This document shows, one piece after another, positions 42,637 to 51,418 of a DNA stretch of 52,365 nt; the first letter of the stretch is position 1; each line of letters opens with the position of its first letter. Under the pieces are notes generated by a model that saw only the letters and a program-made list of their open reading frames with translations, did no database searches and was not told the origin of the DNA. A program made the translations under genes and the position numbers. The DNA is from Pseudomonadota bacterium (GTDB taxonomy: Bacteria; Pseudomonadota; Gammaproteobacteria; Acidiferrobacterales; Acidiferrobacteraceae): NCBI GenBank assembly GCA_021816625.1, contig JAKAXM010000011.1:22955-75319 (forward strand), read 5' to 3'.

Positions 42637-42749
42637 GAGTGAGTAGGGCCTGCGATACGGGCTTTGAGTAAGTCCGCTATAATCGCAGGTCCGCCACGGG
42701 TGGGCAACGTATGCCCTGACCCGAATGTGACATTCAGAGGAGAAGGATC

Positions 42750-43445
42750 ATGCTCGATCTCTACTATTGGCCAACCCCGAATGGTCACAAGATGACGATC
42801 TTTCTCGAGGAGGCGAGGCTGGCCTACCGCATCATCCCGGTCAATATCGGCCGTGGTGAGCAGTTCAACCCCGATTTTTTGGCCATTGCCCCTAATAACC
42901 GTATGCCAGCGCTCGTGGATCATGACGTAGAAGGCGAGCCTCTACGGCTTTTTGAGTCCGGGGCCATGCTGCAATATTTGGCCGAGAAGACTGGGCTTTT
43001 TCTGCCCCGGGAGTCCCGTGCACGCTTTACTGTCCTGCAGTGGCTGTTTTGGCAAATGGCGGGCCTGGGGCCGATGGCGGGGCAAAACCATCACTTCGCG
43101 CGCTATGCCCCGGAGAAGATCCCCTACGCGATAGACCGCTACGTCCGCGAAACGACGCGGCTCTATGGTGTCTTGGACCGGCGGCTGGCGCAGACCCCGT
43201 TCGTTGGCGGATCTGAGTACTCCATTGCCGACATGGCGTGCTACCCATGGATCGTTCCTTACAAGGATCAGGATCAGGACCTGAACGCCTTCCCGCACCT
43301 GCGGCGCTGGTTTGAGGCACTCGCGTCGCGTCCAGCCGTGGTGCGGGCCTACGCGCTCGCCGCTACGGTCGCCGAAAATCGTCCCTTAGACGAGGAGGCA
43401 CGGCGTCATTTGTTCGGGCAGCGGCAGCCTGATGCTTCGGCCTGA
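42750..43445 (+). CDS. Glutathione S-transferase-like protein (Nu class, YfcG/YghU-like)
   Basis: The protein has 231 residues. The N-terminal thioredoxin-like domain (about 1-85) has YYWPTPNGHKMTIFLEE and RMPALVDHD, then FESGAMLQYLAEKTG. The helical C-terminal domain (about 95-205) has MAGLGPMAGQNHHF near 109 and YSIADMACYPW near 155, typical of Nu-class enzymes, which have disulfide-bond reductase activity on glutathione. No active-site Cys is evident; Nu-class members use Thr and Asn. A TATAAT box lies at 42678-42683 without a clear -35. It is followed by yccF at 23 bp. Confidence 0.93.
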   Translation: MLDLYYWPTPNGHKMTIFLEEARLAYRIIPVNIGRGEQFNPDFLAIAPNNRMPALVDHDVEGEPLRLFESGAMLQYLAEKTGLFLPRESRARFTVLQWLFWQMAGLGPMAGQNHHFARYAPEKIPYAIDRYVRETTRLYGVLDRRLAQTPFVGGSEYSIADMACYPWIVPYKDQDQDLNAFPHLRRWFEALASRPAVVRAYALAATVAENRPLDEEARRHLFGQRQPDASA

Positions 43446-43468
43446 TGCGGCGCGCGCAAGGGGGATTT

Positions 43469-43876
43469 ATGTTGACTGGGATCGGCAATGTGTTGTGGTT
43501 TGTTCTGGGGGGCGCGGTCATGGGGCTCGCTTGGTGGCTTGCCGGACTTCTTGCGATCATTTCGATCGTGGGCATCCCTTGGGCCCGGGCCTGTTTTGTG
43601 ATTGGCCAGTTCACGTTCTTTCCGTTTGGTAAGGAAGCGGTCAGTCGTAGCGTGCGCAGCGGCCGTATCGATATCGGTACAGGCCCTCTCGGGTTAGTGG
43701 GTAACGTCCTGTGGTTCCTGTTTGCCGGCGTGTGGCTGGCCATGGGCCATATGGTGGCGGCATTCGCCAATTTCATTACCATAATCGGGATCCCCTTCGG
43801 TATCCAACATGTGAAGCTCGCTGTGCTTGCGATGGCGCCCATTGGTCTTCAGATCGTGGACAAGCGTTCGGCCTGA
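43469..43876 (+). CDS. yccF: YccF/DUF307 inner-membrane protein
   Basis: The protein has 135 residues with about four hydrophobic helices in two halves. Each half has the same pattern: GNVLWFVLGG...GIPWARACF and GNVLWFLFAG...GIPFGIQHVKL, i.e. an internal duplication that is the hallmark of YccF. FPFGKEAV near 53 lies between them. Its function is unknown. ATG 43469 has AAGGGGG upstream; ATG 43445 would add eight residues without support. It may share a message with the transferase gene. Confidence 0.92.
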   Translation: MLTGIGNVLWFVLGGAVMGLAWWLAGLLAIISIVGIPWARACFVIGQFTFFPFGKEAVSRSVRSGRIDIGTGPLGLVGNVLWFLFAGVWLAMGHMVAAFANFITIIGIPFGIQHVKLAVLAMAPIGLQIVDKRSA

Positions 43877-44277
43877 CGCGTCGGAGGCGTTGCAGGGTTA
43901 GGGCGTATCGTTTGTAAGGACGCAGTCTTGCGTGCGTCTTGGGGCGGGGCTTTGTGTAGATGCCTATAAAGATGCGTCCCAAGCCGGCACGAAACCCCGC
44001 ATTTATGGAGGGTTAGGGCGAACGCGCCGCCGCGGTAGGCCAGTCCTGCGCGGACCGCGCAGCATCTCTATGTATCGGTATATCCAAAGGGCCACAAATA
44101 AAACCTGTAGGGAAATAGCCCCAAAGCGCAGCGTTTTGCGCGCGTTGGCAGCAGACGGCGGCCGAGGAGACGCTGAGCCCGCGCTTAACGGATGCGTAGG
44201 ATGAGTCCGGCCCGAAAGACGGATGGCCTTGCCGGAGGCGGGGTCTACGATGGGACAGGCATAGGGAGTGTATGATT
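43877..44277. other. Intergenic region before the beta-propeller lipoprotein gene
   Basis: No gene is supported in these 400 bases. A hairpin (GACGCA 43920-43925 pairing with TGCGTC 43934-43939) could end the yccF transcript, but lacks a T run. TGCGCG-GAC-CGCGCA (44047-44061) is a perfect short dyad. The part from 44060 to 44110 is AT-richer (TATGTATCGGTATATCC) and may hold a promoter. No riboswitch is recognised. Confidence 0.5.
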
Positions 44278-45474
44278 ATGGGTAAGGTTTGGGCGTACGG
44301 CTCACGCGTCCTGCTTTTGGCACTCGCTGTGAGTCTCACGGCTTGCAAGACATCGGGCGGGAATGCGGGAAGCGGTAGCGCCACCCCGGCGGGGCCTGCG
44401 CCCGTGGCCAGTCCGGCGCCCCAGCCGGCCGTATCGGGGGGTGTACCGGCGGCCACGACAGAGGCCTTTGTCACCAATAGCGGCGCCGGCACGATCGCCA
44501 CCTATACCGTGACGGACGGACAGCTGTCGGTTACGCCCGTCAGCACTACGGTGACTGCCGCGCAATCGACCCCGCGCTGGATTACCCTGAATGGCGGTTT
44601 CGCCTATGTGGCCAACATGGGTTTCAACGACGTCTCGACGTATACCATAAATCAAGGGGTTTTATCGGCGGTCCCGGTGAGTACGACCGCGCCCATTGCC
44701 GGAACGGCCCCCAATAAGATCATTGTGAACAATACCGGCACGATGGCCTATGTCGCCAATCTCGCCGCCGGCGATGTGTCGGCCTACCCAATCCACAGTG
44801 ATTTGCTCGCAACGGACCCGGTCGAGACGACGGCGCCCGCGCAAGGCTATGACATAGCCGGCATCGTCTTAAGTCCCTCGGGACAGCACCTCTACTGCGT
44901 GTATTTCATAAGCACAGGTACGACCGGGGACGGCTATGTAGCCTCCTATGCCGTCACAAACGGGGTGCCCGCCCCCATGCCGCTTAGCGTAACGGCCATC
45001 CTGCCCAATACCAACCCTATGGGGATTGCGATCAGCCTGTCGGGCCACCATATCTATGTCGTGAACACGGGTATCGGCAACATCGCGACCTATGCGGTAA
45101 CGGGCGGGGTACTATCCCAGCAGCCGGTGGCGACCACGACGCCCGTCACGGGATCGAACCCCTTCATAGACGCCCTCGATCCTACGGGTGACTACCTCTA
45201 TGTGGCCAATCAGGGCAGCGGCACCGTCGCGTCCTATCGAATCACCAATGGCCTACCGGCTTCCGTTCCCCTTAGCGTCAGTCGCGCCGTGGCCGGTTCT
45301 GGCCCGTTTGGGGTGACGGTCGGGGTCCGGGGCCGTTTCTTGTATGTGACCTGCGAGCAAGGGGGTGATGTCGCGTCTTATGCCATCACCAACGGAGTCT
45401 TGTCGGCGCAGGCGGTAAGTGTTACCCGCCCAAGCCCCGGTTCCGTGCCCCTGTGGTTGGCGGCGGCTTCCTAA
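44278..45474 (+). CDS. Beta-propeller lipoprotein (lactonase/YVTN-like, seven repeats)
   Basis: The protein has 398 residues. A signal peptide ends in the lipobox LTAC (Cys near 23), followed by a Gly/Ser/Pro/Ala-rich linker (about 25-60). The rest is built from seven repeats of about 48 residues, each ending in a segment of the type YTVTDGQLSVTPVSTT. Other copies read YTINQGVLSAVPVSTT, YAVTNGVPAPMPLSVT and YAITNGVLSAQAVSVT. This fits a seven-bladed propeller of the PF10282/YVTN type. No catalytic residues for a lactonase can be shown. ATG 44278 has GGGAG nine bases upstream; ATG 44272 is possible. It is probably surface- or periplasm-exposed, and partners are unknown. Confidence 0.82.
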   Translation: MGKVWAYGSRVLLLALAVSLTACKTSGGNAGSGSATPAGPAPVASPAPQPAVSGGVPAATTEAFVTNSGAGTIATYTVTDGQLSVTPVSTTVTAAQSTPRWITLNGGFAYVANMGFNDVSTYTINQGVLSAVPVSTTAPIAGTAPNKIIVNNTGTMAYVANLAAGDVSAYPIHSDLLATDPVETTAPAQGYDIAGIVLSPSGQHLYCVYFISTGTTGDGYVASYAVTNGVPAPMPLSVTAILPNTNPMGIAISLSGHHIYVVNTGIGNIATYAVTGGVLSQQPVATTTPVTGSNPFIDALDPTGDYLYVANQGSGTVASYRITNGLPASVPLSVSRAVAGSGPFGVTVGVRGRFLYVTCEQGGDVASYAITNGVLSAQAVSVTRPSPGSVPLWLAAAS

Positions 45475-45494
45475 ACGACCCAGCGGCAGAGGCG

Positions 45495-45525
45495 GCCTAG
45501 GGCCATGCGGCACTCGCCCCTAGGC
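45495..45525 (+). terminator. Possible terminator after the propeller lipoprotein gene
   Basis: GCCTAGGG (45495-45502) and CCCTAGGC (45518-45525) form an 8-bp stem with a 15-base loop, 20 bases after the stop. No uninterrupted T run follows, so confidence is moderate. Confidence 0.45.
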
Positions 45526-45759
45526 GGCCGGGCCTTGTATCCTTGCGGGTATGCGGGCGGACTAATCCCTCCCCGTGCCTACGTTCATAGGCAGGCCATC
45601 CCCACGGTCTCGTTCTAAACGGTGGTGCCGCGGGCAGGGCGCGCTACGGCTGGCAGCCAGAGCCGGCTTCGGCTAAGCTTGGCGGGCGCATACAGGAGGC
45701 GGTCCGATCTGCCCCCGCTTCATCTGAAGCGGCGCTTGGGAGGCTTACCCGCTCACGCC

Positions 45760-47061
45760 ATGGCAGTAATGGTCGACCACCATCACCTCGTGCAGTCCCC
45801 CGAGCGCGTCCTCTATTTTGTGTTGCTGCAGCTTGTGGCCATCATCGGGCTTGCGCGCGCCCTGGGCTGGCTTGCGCGGCGGGTCGGGCAACCGCGATCG
45901 GTAGGGGAAATCGTAGCCGGCCTCTGTCTGGGGCCCTCGCTTTTCGGCCACTGGGCGCCGGGCGTGTCGCAGTATGTGTTTGGTAGTGCCTCACATCTGC
46001 CGCTTGTCATCATGAGCCAGATCGGGCTTACCTTGCTCATGTTCCAGATCGGGATGGGATTCGATTTCTCGCACCTGCGCGAGGCCGCAAACGGGCGCGC
46101 CGTCGGACTTATTGCCGCTACCGCGGTTATCCCGCCGTTCATTGCCGGTATCGGTTTAGGTTTTGGGTCGCATGGGCCGCTCGCGCATGGCGTGCCCGTA
46201 CTCCCCTATAGCCTGTTCTTGGGCACGGCCCTTGCCATCACGGCCGTGCCGATCCTCGGGCGCATATTGGTTGAATACGGCCTGACGCGCACGCGGGTCG
46301 GGGCCATTACGATTAGTGCCGCGGCCATCAACGACGTGACCGGGTGGCTGCTCTTGCTCGCGGTCGCGGCCTTCGCAAGCGCACGGTTCTCGCTCGCGGC
46401 CATGGGGGTCCGCCTGGGTTACTTGGCGCTTTACCTGCTCGTGTGTGGGGCGGTCATAAAGCCACTCGTACATCGTTTCTTGCGGCAGGTGCGCTGGCCC
46501 GAGGGCGGGGGCCTTGCGGGGGATGTCCTGGCGCTTACCTTGCTCGTCGTGTTTGTGTCGGGCATGGTGACCTACGAGATCGGTATCTTCACGATCTTTG
46601 GCGGATTCGTCATGGGTGTGATCGTCAACGATAACACGGAGTTCGTGGCCCGGTTTCGGCAAACCGTGGGCGATTTCGTAACGGTGTTCTTTTTGCCCAT
46701 ATTCTTTACCTACGCCGGTTTGCGCACGAACTTGACCGGGATCGATAGTCTGGACTTGTGGCTCTGGTGCGGCGTCATTACGCTGGTGGCGAGTGTCAGC
46801 AAGGGGCTCGGGGCCTATATGGGCGCGCGCCTAGGGGGGCTCGATAGGACGGCTGCGGGCGTGGTCGGCGTGCTCATGAATACGCGCGCGCTCATGGAGC
46901 TCATCGTGATCAATATCGGTTACAGCGCGGGTTTCATTCCCAAGATCGTCTATACCCTGCTCGTGGTCATGGCGCTTGCGACCACCGTGATTACGGGGCC
47001 CCTGCTGCGTCTCTTGTTGCCGCGAATGGGCCACGAGATCCCGTCGGGCGTGGATGCCTAG
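45760..47061 (+). CDS. Cation:proton antiporter, CPA2 family (KefB/NhaS-like membrane domain)
   Basis: The protein has about 433 residues with twelve to thirteen hydrophobic helices and no C-terminal TrkA-N domain. VGEIVAGLCLGPSLFG near 45, IGLTLLMFQIGMGFDF near 87 and AAAINDVTGWLLL near 195 are family signatures; the last holds the Asn-Asp pair typical of CPA2 ion-binding sites. It probably exchanges Na+ or K+ for protons, useful for pH control. The frame is open upstream to GTG 45622, but that part has no family similarity; ATG 45760 (or 45769) is chosen. No regulatory subunit is nearby. It converges with the SDR gene. Confidence 0.9.
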   Translation: MAVMVDHHHLVQSPERVLYFVLLQLVAIIGLARALGWLARRVGQPRSVGEIVAGLCLGPSLFGHWAPGVSQYVFGSASHLPLVIMSQIGLTLLMFQIGMGFDFSHLREAANGRAVGLIAATAVIPPFIAGIGLGFGSHGPLAHGVPVLPYSLFLGTALAITAVPILGRILVEYGLTRTRVGAITISAAAINDVTGWLLLLAVAAFASARFSLAAMGVRLGYLALYLLVCGAVIKPLVHRFLRQVRWPEGGGLAGDVLALTLLVVFVSGMVTYEIGIFTIFGGFVMGVIVNDNTEFVARFRQTVGDFVTVFFLPIFFTYAGLRTNLTGIDSLDLWLWCGVITLVASVSKGLGAYMGARLGGLDRTAAGVVGVLMNTRALMELIVINIGYSAGFIPKIVYTLLVVMALATTVITGPLLRLLLPRMGHEIPSGVDA

Positions 47062-47078
47062 ACCTTGCGCGGCATGGC

Positions 47079-47864
47079 CTAACCGCCTTCCCGGAACCCC
47101 GGGTATATCAGCATCCCTCCGTCGACAGCAATAGTGGTCCCCGTCATATAGCTTGCGAGGTCGCTCGCCAGAAAGGCGATCACCTGTCCGATCTCCGTTG
47201 GTTGCCCGAGCCGGGCCATGGCGATCTTCTGGTCGAGGTCGGCAAGGGATTGAGGTTGGCTCCATACTTCTTTGTTGATCGCAGTCTGGATCGCGCCCGG
47301 TGCGACCGCAAGCACACGGATCCCGCTCGCGGCCGTTTCCTGCGCCAAGGTCTTTGTGAACATCGAAAGACCCGCTTTGGCGGCGGTATAGGCGCTATAG
47401 CCGCTCCAGGGTATGAACTCATGGACCGAAGTGATGTTGATGATGACGCCGCGGCCTCGTTCCTTCATGCCCCCGACGACCGCCCGGGCGCAATAGTAGG
47501 GGCCGAGCAGATCGATCCCGATCACCTTTTCCCAGGCCCTGGTATCGTCATGGCCGACGGTAGCCCGGGTTCCGTCGGCGCCGGCATTATTGATGAGGAT
47601 ATCGATGCCGCCGAGGGCGGTTTCGACGGAGGCGATGAGTGCGGCCGCGGACTCGGGATCCGATATGTCGGCGGCAAAGGACTGGCCCCGGCCTCCGCCC
47701 TGCGTGATGCGCGCGATGAGCGCCTCGGCGTCTGGACGCCCGTTGTGGTAATGCGCCGCTACCGTGGCACCGGCATGGGCGAGGTTCTGGGCAATAGCCT
47801 GTCCCAAGCCCCCGCTGGCCCCGGTTACGAGCGCTACCCGACCGTGGAGATCAATCGCGATCAT
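47079..47864 (-). CDS. Short-chain dehydrogenase, probably glucose 1-dehydrogenase
   Basis: This soluble NAD(P)-dependent oxidoreductase has 261 residues. The cofactor motif is TGASGGLG (14-21) and NNAG is near 92. The catalytic residues are S146 and Y159-x3-K163. The C-terminal VDGGMLIYPGF resembles that of Bacillus glucose 1-dehydrogenases, where the last residues shape the active site. Its start overlaps the end of the GH15 gene by 14 bp, so it is probably co-translated with it. A GH15 enzyme that frees glucose followed by a dehydrogenase that oxidises glucose to gluconolactone makes sense as a pathway. The substrate is inferred; other SDRs share this fold. Confidence 0.85.
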   Translation of the reverse strand: MIAIDLHGRVALVTGASGGLGQAIAQNLAHAGATVAAHYHNGRPDAEALIARITQGGGRGQSFAADISDPESAAALIASVETALGGIDILINNAGADGTRATVGHDDTRAWEKVIGIDLLGPYYCARAVVGGMKERGRGVIINITSVHEFIPWSGYSAYTAAKAGLSMFTKTLAQETAASGIRVLAVAPGAIQTAINKEVWSQPQSLADLDQKIAMARLGQPTEIGQVIAFLASDLASYMTGTTIAVDGGMLIYPGFREGG

Positions 47865-50217
47865 GGCCGCCTCCGATGATGCTCAGGGAAAAGTCCGTGC
47901 CGACCCAACCCTGATCGTGGCAATACAGGGTAAAGTTGAGCGTGTGCGCGTTCTTGAAGAGGTCGCTCGGTAGGCTCGCAACCCACCTAAGCCCCCAGTC
48001 CTCCGCCGGCGTATCGCGTATCCCGTGCCAGCCATCAAGGCCCCAGTGGATTACGAAGTCGCGGTCTAAGGCGACACGCAATTCCTCGCCGGCGAGAATC
48101 TCTCGCGGGCGGTCGCCCCATTGCCACAAGCGAAAAGTAAGCCTGGGCCGTTGGCCGGCATAGCGACGCCAAGTCTCGGTCGGGCGATCGACGGGATGGC
48201 CGGACCGGTGGCTGTGACACAGTTTGATGAATTCCGCATGAGCCCAGGCAAGGGGCATGGCCGACCCGCTGGGGGCGCCTGCGCTAAGCCCGGCCGCGGG
48301 TAAGGGGTCGCTATCCCAGACCTGTTCCGGCAGCAGCCCTCCGCGGCCCGTCATACCTGCCATAGCCATGAGATAGGGGAGGGGGTCTTCGCCCGCGGCT
48401 ATGGCGTAGTGACCTCGTTCGCCCGTCAAAAGCGGCCAGCCGCGCCCAATCCCGGCGCCATTGAAGGGGCTGCCATCGGCGTGTTCGCCATAGCCGTCGC
48501 CATTGTAGCGATGCCATACTGGACCTGCGGGCGTTGTCGTCTTCAGCAGGGCATCGGCCAGGACTATGGTGGCCACGATACGGGGATCGTGGGGGTCGCG
48601 CAGACCAAAGCGCACGAGTTGCAGGAAGTCGGTTGCAATCTGGGATGCGGCGGCGAGCTGCAGGTCGTCATTGCGGTTTTTGATGGGCAGCAGATCGCCG
48701 TCTGCGTTTTTGCGGTTTAGGATGTCCGCTGGGGCGGCGCGTATGTAATACCCCGGGACCTGATACTGACGGGCGAGCGCCGTGTCTTCGACATAGGTCC
48801 AGTCCTCGATGCGGGTGTTCCAATAATCGGCGAACATAAGCGCGCAGTCGCGTGTCTTGCCGCTCAAGAACGCGGCCCCTTCCACCAGGGCGGCGATGAC
48901 GACGGCGAGCGTGAAGGCGTTGATGCCCGCATCTTCCTCCCAGCGGTCCTGGGTCGTGACCGGGCCCTCGCGCACGAGAAAGCGCAAGGCCCGAACAACC
49001 ATATCCTCGACGGCGATGTCATGTAAGGCGCCGCGGGCCTTCAGCGCGGCTGCGAGCAGGACGGGGAAGCCCGTTTCGTCGAGCTGTACGCCCCGCCAAA
49101 ACGGCAGGCCTCCCAGCCATTGATTCTGGAGCCAGTGGCCATCGTCTTGCTGGGTCGCCATGAGATAGGTCAGAATCGTGCGGACCTCGCGCATGGCCCC
49201 GAGGGCCAAGAGCGCGCCTGCGCTCTCGACTAAGTCCCGAGACCACACGAGGTGGTAACCGCCTATGGTGTCGCTCGCTTCGCCCCAGGGGACCGCGAGG
49301 CTCGCGACGATGGCGCCTGGGAACCCCCGATCCTCGTGGACCTTGATTACCGTGGCCGAGCGCGTATAGAGCGCGTTCAAGGGTTCCGGCAGACCATGGG
49401 CGCCCTGGTCTTTGGGCTCATGCCGGGAATGCCAATCCTGCCAGCCGCTCGCATAATCCCGCGCCGCTCGCTCGAAGCCTTCGCTCAGGGCCGACCAGGC
49501 GATGGTGGCAGCGGCCTCCTTACAGCTCGCGAGGCCTACGGCGATGGTGCCGGTACGGGGTAGGCACCCTCCGAGGGCCACTTCCCCGGGCCCTGCCTCC
49601 GCGTAGCGCCAGGTCATCTGGCCGTGGGCATGAAAGTCCTGCCATAAGTCGCTGATCCCGACCTCGCCCACGGAACAAGGCCCCAGTGCCGGCCGCCCCG
49701 CGCCGTCCTTGCAGGTGATAGCAAGCCCAAACGGTCCTTGTTCCGCCCATAAAACGGCACGGCCCGCCCAATGGCCGACAAAGGCACGATTGTTGGCGGC
49801 ATCGGCGCCAAGCCGCGGCGCGCATAAAAGGTAGGGACGCAAATGCATGTTTCCCTGAAGCGCATAATCGATCAAGAGCGCATCGCGAATGGGATCGACT
49901 ACGACGCGAAAACAAAACTCGAAATGTTCGTGGTGGTGTCGTATGGTAGGGGCCGGCACGCGCGGATCAGGCCATTCGATCGTGGGCGCAGGGCTCATTT
50001 TCAGTTCCTGCCAGAGGCCCTGGCCGTCGGCGATGATGAAACCAAGATCGCGAATCTGCGGGATATCGACGTGTGGATAGAATATCTCGGTAATGATTCC
50101 GCTGCCGGTTGTAAACCACAGCCGGCTATTACCAAGCGCCGTCCCTACGCAGTCCTTGCGGGCCGTCGACCAGGTAGGGCGGCGCCAGGGGGCGTGTGGG
50201 GCGCGTTCGCCTGTCAT
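47851..50217 (-). CDS. Glycoside hydrolase family 15 enzyme (glucoamylase/glucodextranase-like)
   Basis: The protein has 788 residues. Residues 1-260 form the N-terminal beta-sandwich of prokaryotic glucoamylases; residues 270-680 form the (alpha/alpha)6 catalytic barrel, and the rest a C-terminal beta domain. The catalytic acid lies in RWEED (E427/E428) and the base in LLPEQVWDS (E631). GGYHLVWSRDLVESAGAL near 325 is a substrate-site hallmark. It releases beta-glucose from the non-reducing ends of alpha-1,4 or alpha-1,6 glucans. No signal peptide is visible, so it is probably cytoplasmic and acts on stored glycogen or imported oligosaccharides. A glucose-dehydrogenase-like gene overlaps its end. 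The leader holds two palindromes at 50380-50403. Confidence 0.93.
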   Translation of the reverse strand: MTGERAPHAPWRRPTWSTARKDCVGTALGNSRLWFTTGSGIITEIFYPHVDIPQIRDLGFIIADGQGLWQELKMSPAPTIEWPDPRVPAPTIRHHHEHFEFCFRVVVDPIRDALLIDYALQGNMHLRPYLLCAPRLGADAANNRAFVGHWAGRAVLWAEQGPFGLAITCKDGAGRPALGPCSVGEVGISDLWQDFHAHGQMTWRYAEAGPGEVALGGCLPRTGTIAVGLASCKEAAATIAWSALSEGFERAARDYASGWQDWHSRHEPKDQGAHGLPEPLNALYTRSATVIKVHEDRGFPGAIVASLAVPWGEASDTIGGYHLVWSRDLVESAGALLALGAMREVRTILTYLMATQQDDGHWLQNQWLGGLPFWRGVQLDETGFPVLLAAALKARGALHDIAVEDMVVRALRFLVREGPVTTQDRWEEDAGINAFTLAVVIAALVEGAAFLSGKTRDCALMFADYWNTRIEDWTYVEDTALARQYQVPGYYIRAAPADILNRKNADGDLLPIKNRNDDLQLAAASQIATDFLQLVRFGLRDPHDPRIVATIVLADALLKTTTPAGPVWHRYNGDGYGEHADGSPFNGAGIGRGWPLLTGERGHYAIAAGEDPLPYLMAMAGMTGRGGLLPEQVWDSDPLPAAGLSAGAPSGSAMPLAWAHAEFIKLCHSHRSGHPVDRPTETWRRYAGQRPRLTFRLWQWGDRPREILAGEELRVALDRDFVIHWGLDGWHGIRDTPAEDWGLRWVASLPSDLFKNAHTLNFTLYCHDQGWVGTDFSLSIIGGGHDRD

Positions 50218-50379
50218 GAAACGGGGCCCCCGGTACGGGGCGGCTTTGCGGGTTCACCTGGTCGGGGAACGGGCCAAGATCGCGCCGCCGCGAAAGCGAA
50301 GGGCCGCGCTGGGCGGCGATAGCGGGGGGCGGGTACGAGCTGTGCGGGTGTCAATATTAAGCTTAGGAGGGCGTCCATG

Positions 50380-50403
50380 GCTTACGGTAAGCTCCTTATA
50401 AGG
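50380..50403. promoter_or_regulatory. Two adjacent palindromes upstream of the GH15 gene (candidate operator)
   Basis: GCTTAC-G-GTAAGC (50380-50392) is a perfect 13-base inverted repeat, and CCTTATAAGG (50394-50403) is a perfect 10-base palindrome directly beside it. They lie 160-185 bases before the GH15 start. TTATAA could be part of a -10 box. A dimeric regulator is plausible; which one is not known. Confidence 0.4.
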
Positions 50404-50498
50404 CCGACACCGGGGCAATAGGCAGTATAGCCAATGACGGGGATCGGGTCTTGTGCGCCCCGGGCGGGTCTTTGCGCCGGTGAAGGCGGTCCCGCTCT

Positions 50499-51341
50499 TC
50501 AGAGGGGCGCACCGCCCGCCTGTGGATCTCTTGGTATCGATAGGACAACGGTTGGGATCGCGGGCGTTGGGCGCACAGGTCCCTGTCGATCGTGAGCGCC
50601 AGGCCCCAATCGCGCCACGAGCAGGATATTGGCGAAGGGCATGGTGCCGTTCATGGGTAGATGGTCTACGGTAAAGCCAAGTTGTGTCAGGGTCTTAAGC
50701 CAGCCCTCGATCGATCGCCCATACAGGCGCCGTAACAGCTGTCCACGGAGCGCAGCCATGAGCCAATCGTTCCACTGGCTCAGGCGATAGCGCCAGCCGC
50801 CCCTGCCATTGCCGATGCGCAGCAGCAATAGCCCGTTTGGGCCGAGAGCGGTCTTTACGCGGCGCAGGATAGTCTCTTGGCGGTCCCAGGTCAGGAAATG
50901 CATGACATCCCAAATGACCGCCACGTCGGCATGACCCAGGTCGGCGGCATAGATGTCACCTTCCTCGAACACCGCTGTGGCGTAACCAAGCGTCTGCGCG
51001 CAGCGGATGTCGCGGCCTTGCCGGTCGATCCCGCGTAGAGACAGCGATTGCGGTGGTGGGGGCTGGTCGTCCGGCCATAGGCCCTCGTCGTGACAGGCTT
51101 GCGCGGCCTGCAGCCAAGCGGCTAAGAGTCCACGACCACAACCGAGATCCAAGATGTGGCAGCCGGACGGAATGAGGCCTATGCGCAGCACATCGGCGAA
51201 CACCGGGTCCCATCGCAGTTTTCCGCGCGCAAAATGCCAGGCAAAACGCCCGGCGGCCCGGTAGGGTGCGGCCGCCCGCTCGATCAGTTCCGGCAGCGGC
51301 AGGTCGCGCCGCCGAACCTGCTGCGAACGGGCGCCGCGCAC
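50499..51341 (-). CDS. Class I SAM-dependent methyltransferase
   Basis: The protein has 280 residues. Motif I is ILDLGCGRGLLAAWL (about 63-77). GIDRQGRDIRCA near 103 is the end of strand two, EEGDIYAADLGHADVAVIWDVMHFL (in pieces, near 125-150) contains motif II and post-II, and the C-terminal part has GPNGLLLLRIG near 166. The N-terminal RAAGRFAWHFARGKLRWDPVF stretch is common in methyltransferases encoded with aryl-polyene and fatty-acid clusters, but none of those genes is here. The substrate is unknown. GTG 51341 is the start. The lipoprotein gene lies 77 bp upstream on the same strand. Confidence 0.85.
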   Translation of the reverse strand: MRGARSQQVRRRDLPLPELIERAAAPYRAAGRFAWHFARGKLRWDPVFADVLRIGLIPSGCHILDLGCGRGLLAAWLQAAQACHDEGLWPDDQPPPPQSLSLRGIDRQGRDIRCAQTLGYATAVFEEGDIYAADLGHADVAVIWDVMHFLTWDRQETILRRVKTALGPNGLLLLRIGNGRGGWRYRLSQWNDWLMAALRGQLLRRLYGRSIEGWLKTLTQLGFTVDHLPMNGTMPFANILLVARLGPGAHDRQGPVRPTPAIPTVVLSIPRDPQAGGAPL

Positions 51342-51418
51342 CCCTTAGATGTCCGTCCGCACGGCGTTTGCGCCACCGCAATAGGCCCGCGGATGCGCGG
51401 ACCGGAATGTGAGCCCGG

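Noticed and set aside
42678-42683. TATAAT box before the glutathione transferase gene
   Set aside because: The -10 is perfect, but no acceptable -35 lies 16-18 bases upstream; noted in the gene entry only.
44047-44061. Perfect short dyad TGCGCG-GAC-CGCGCA
   Set aside because: Short GC dyads are frequent in this composition, and there is no promoter or T run attached.
45622-45759. Extended N-terminus of the CPA2 antiporter from GTG 45622
   Set aside because: The extra 46 residues are Arg-rich without a membrane helix or family similarity, and the first helix begins just after ATG 45760.
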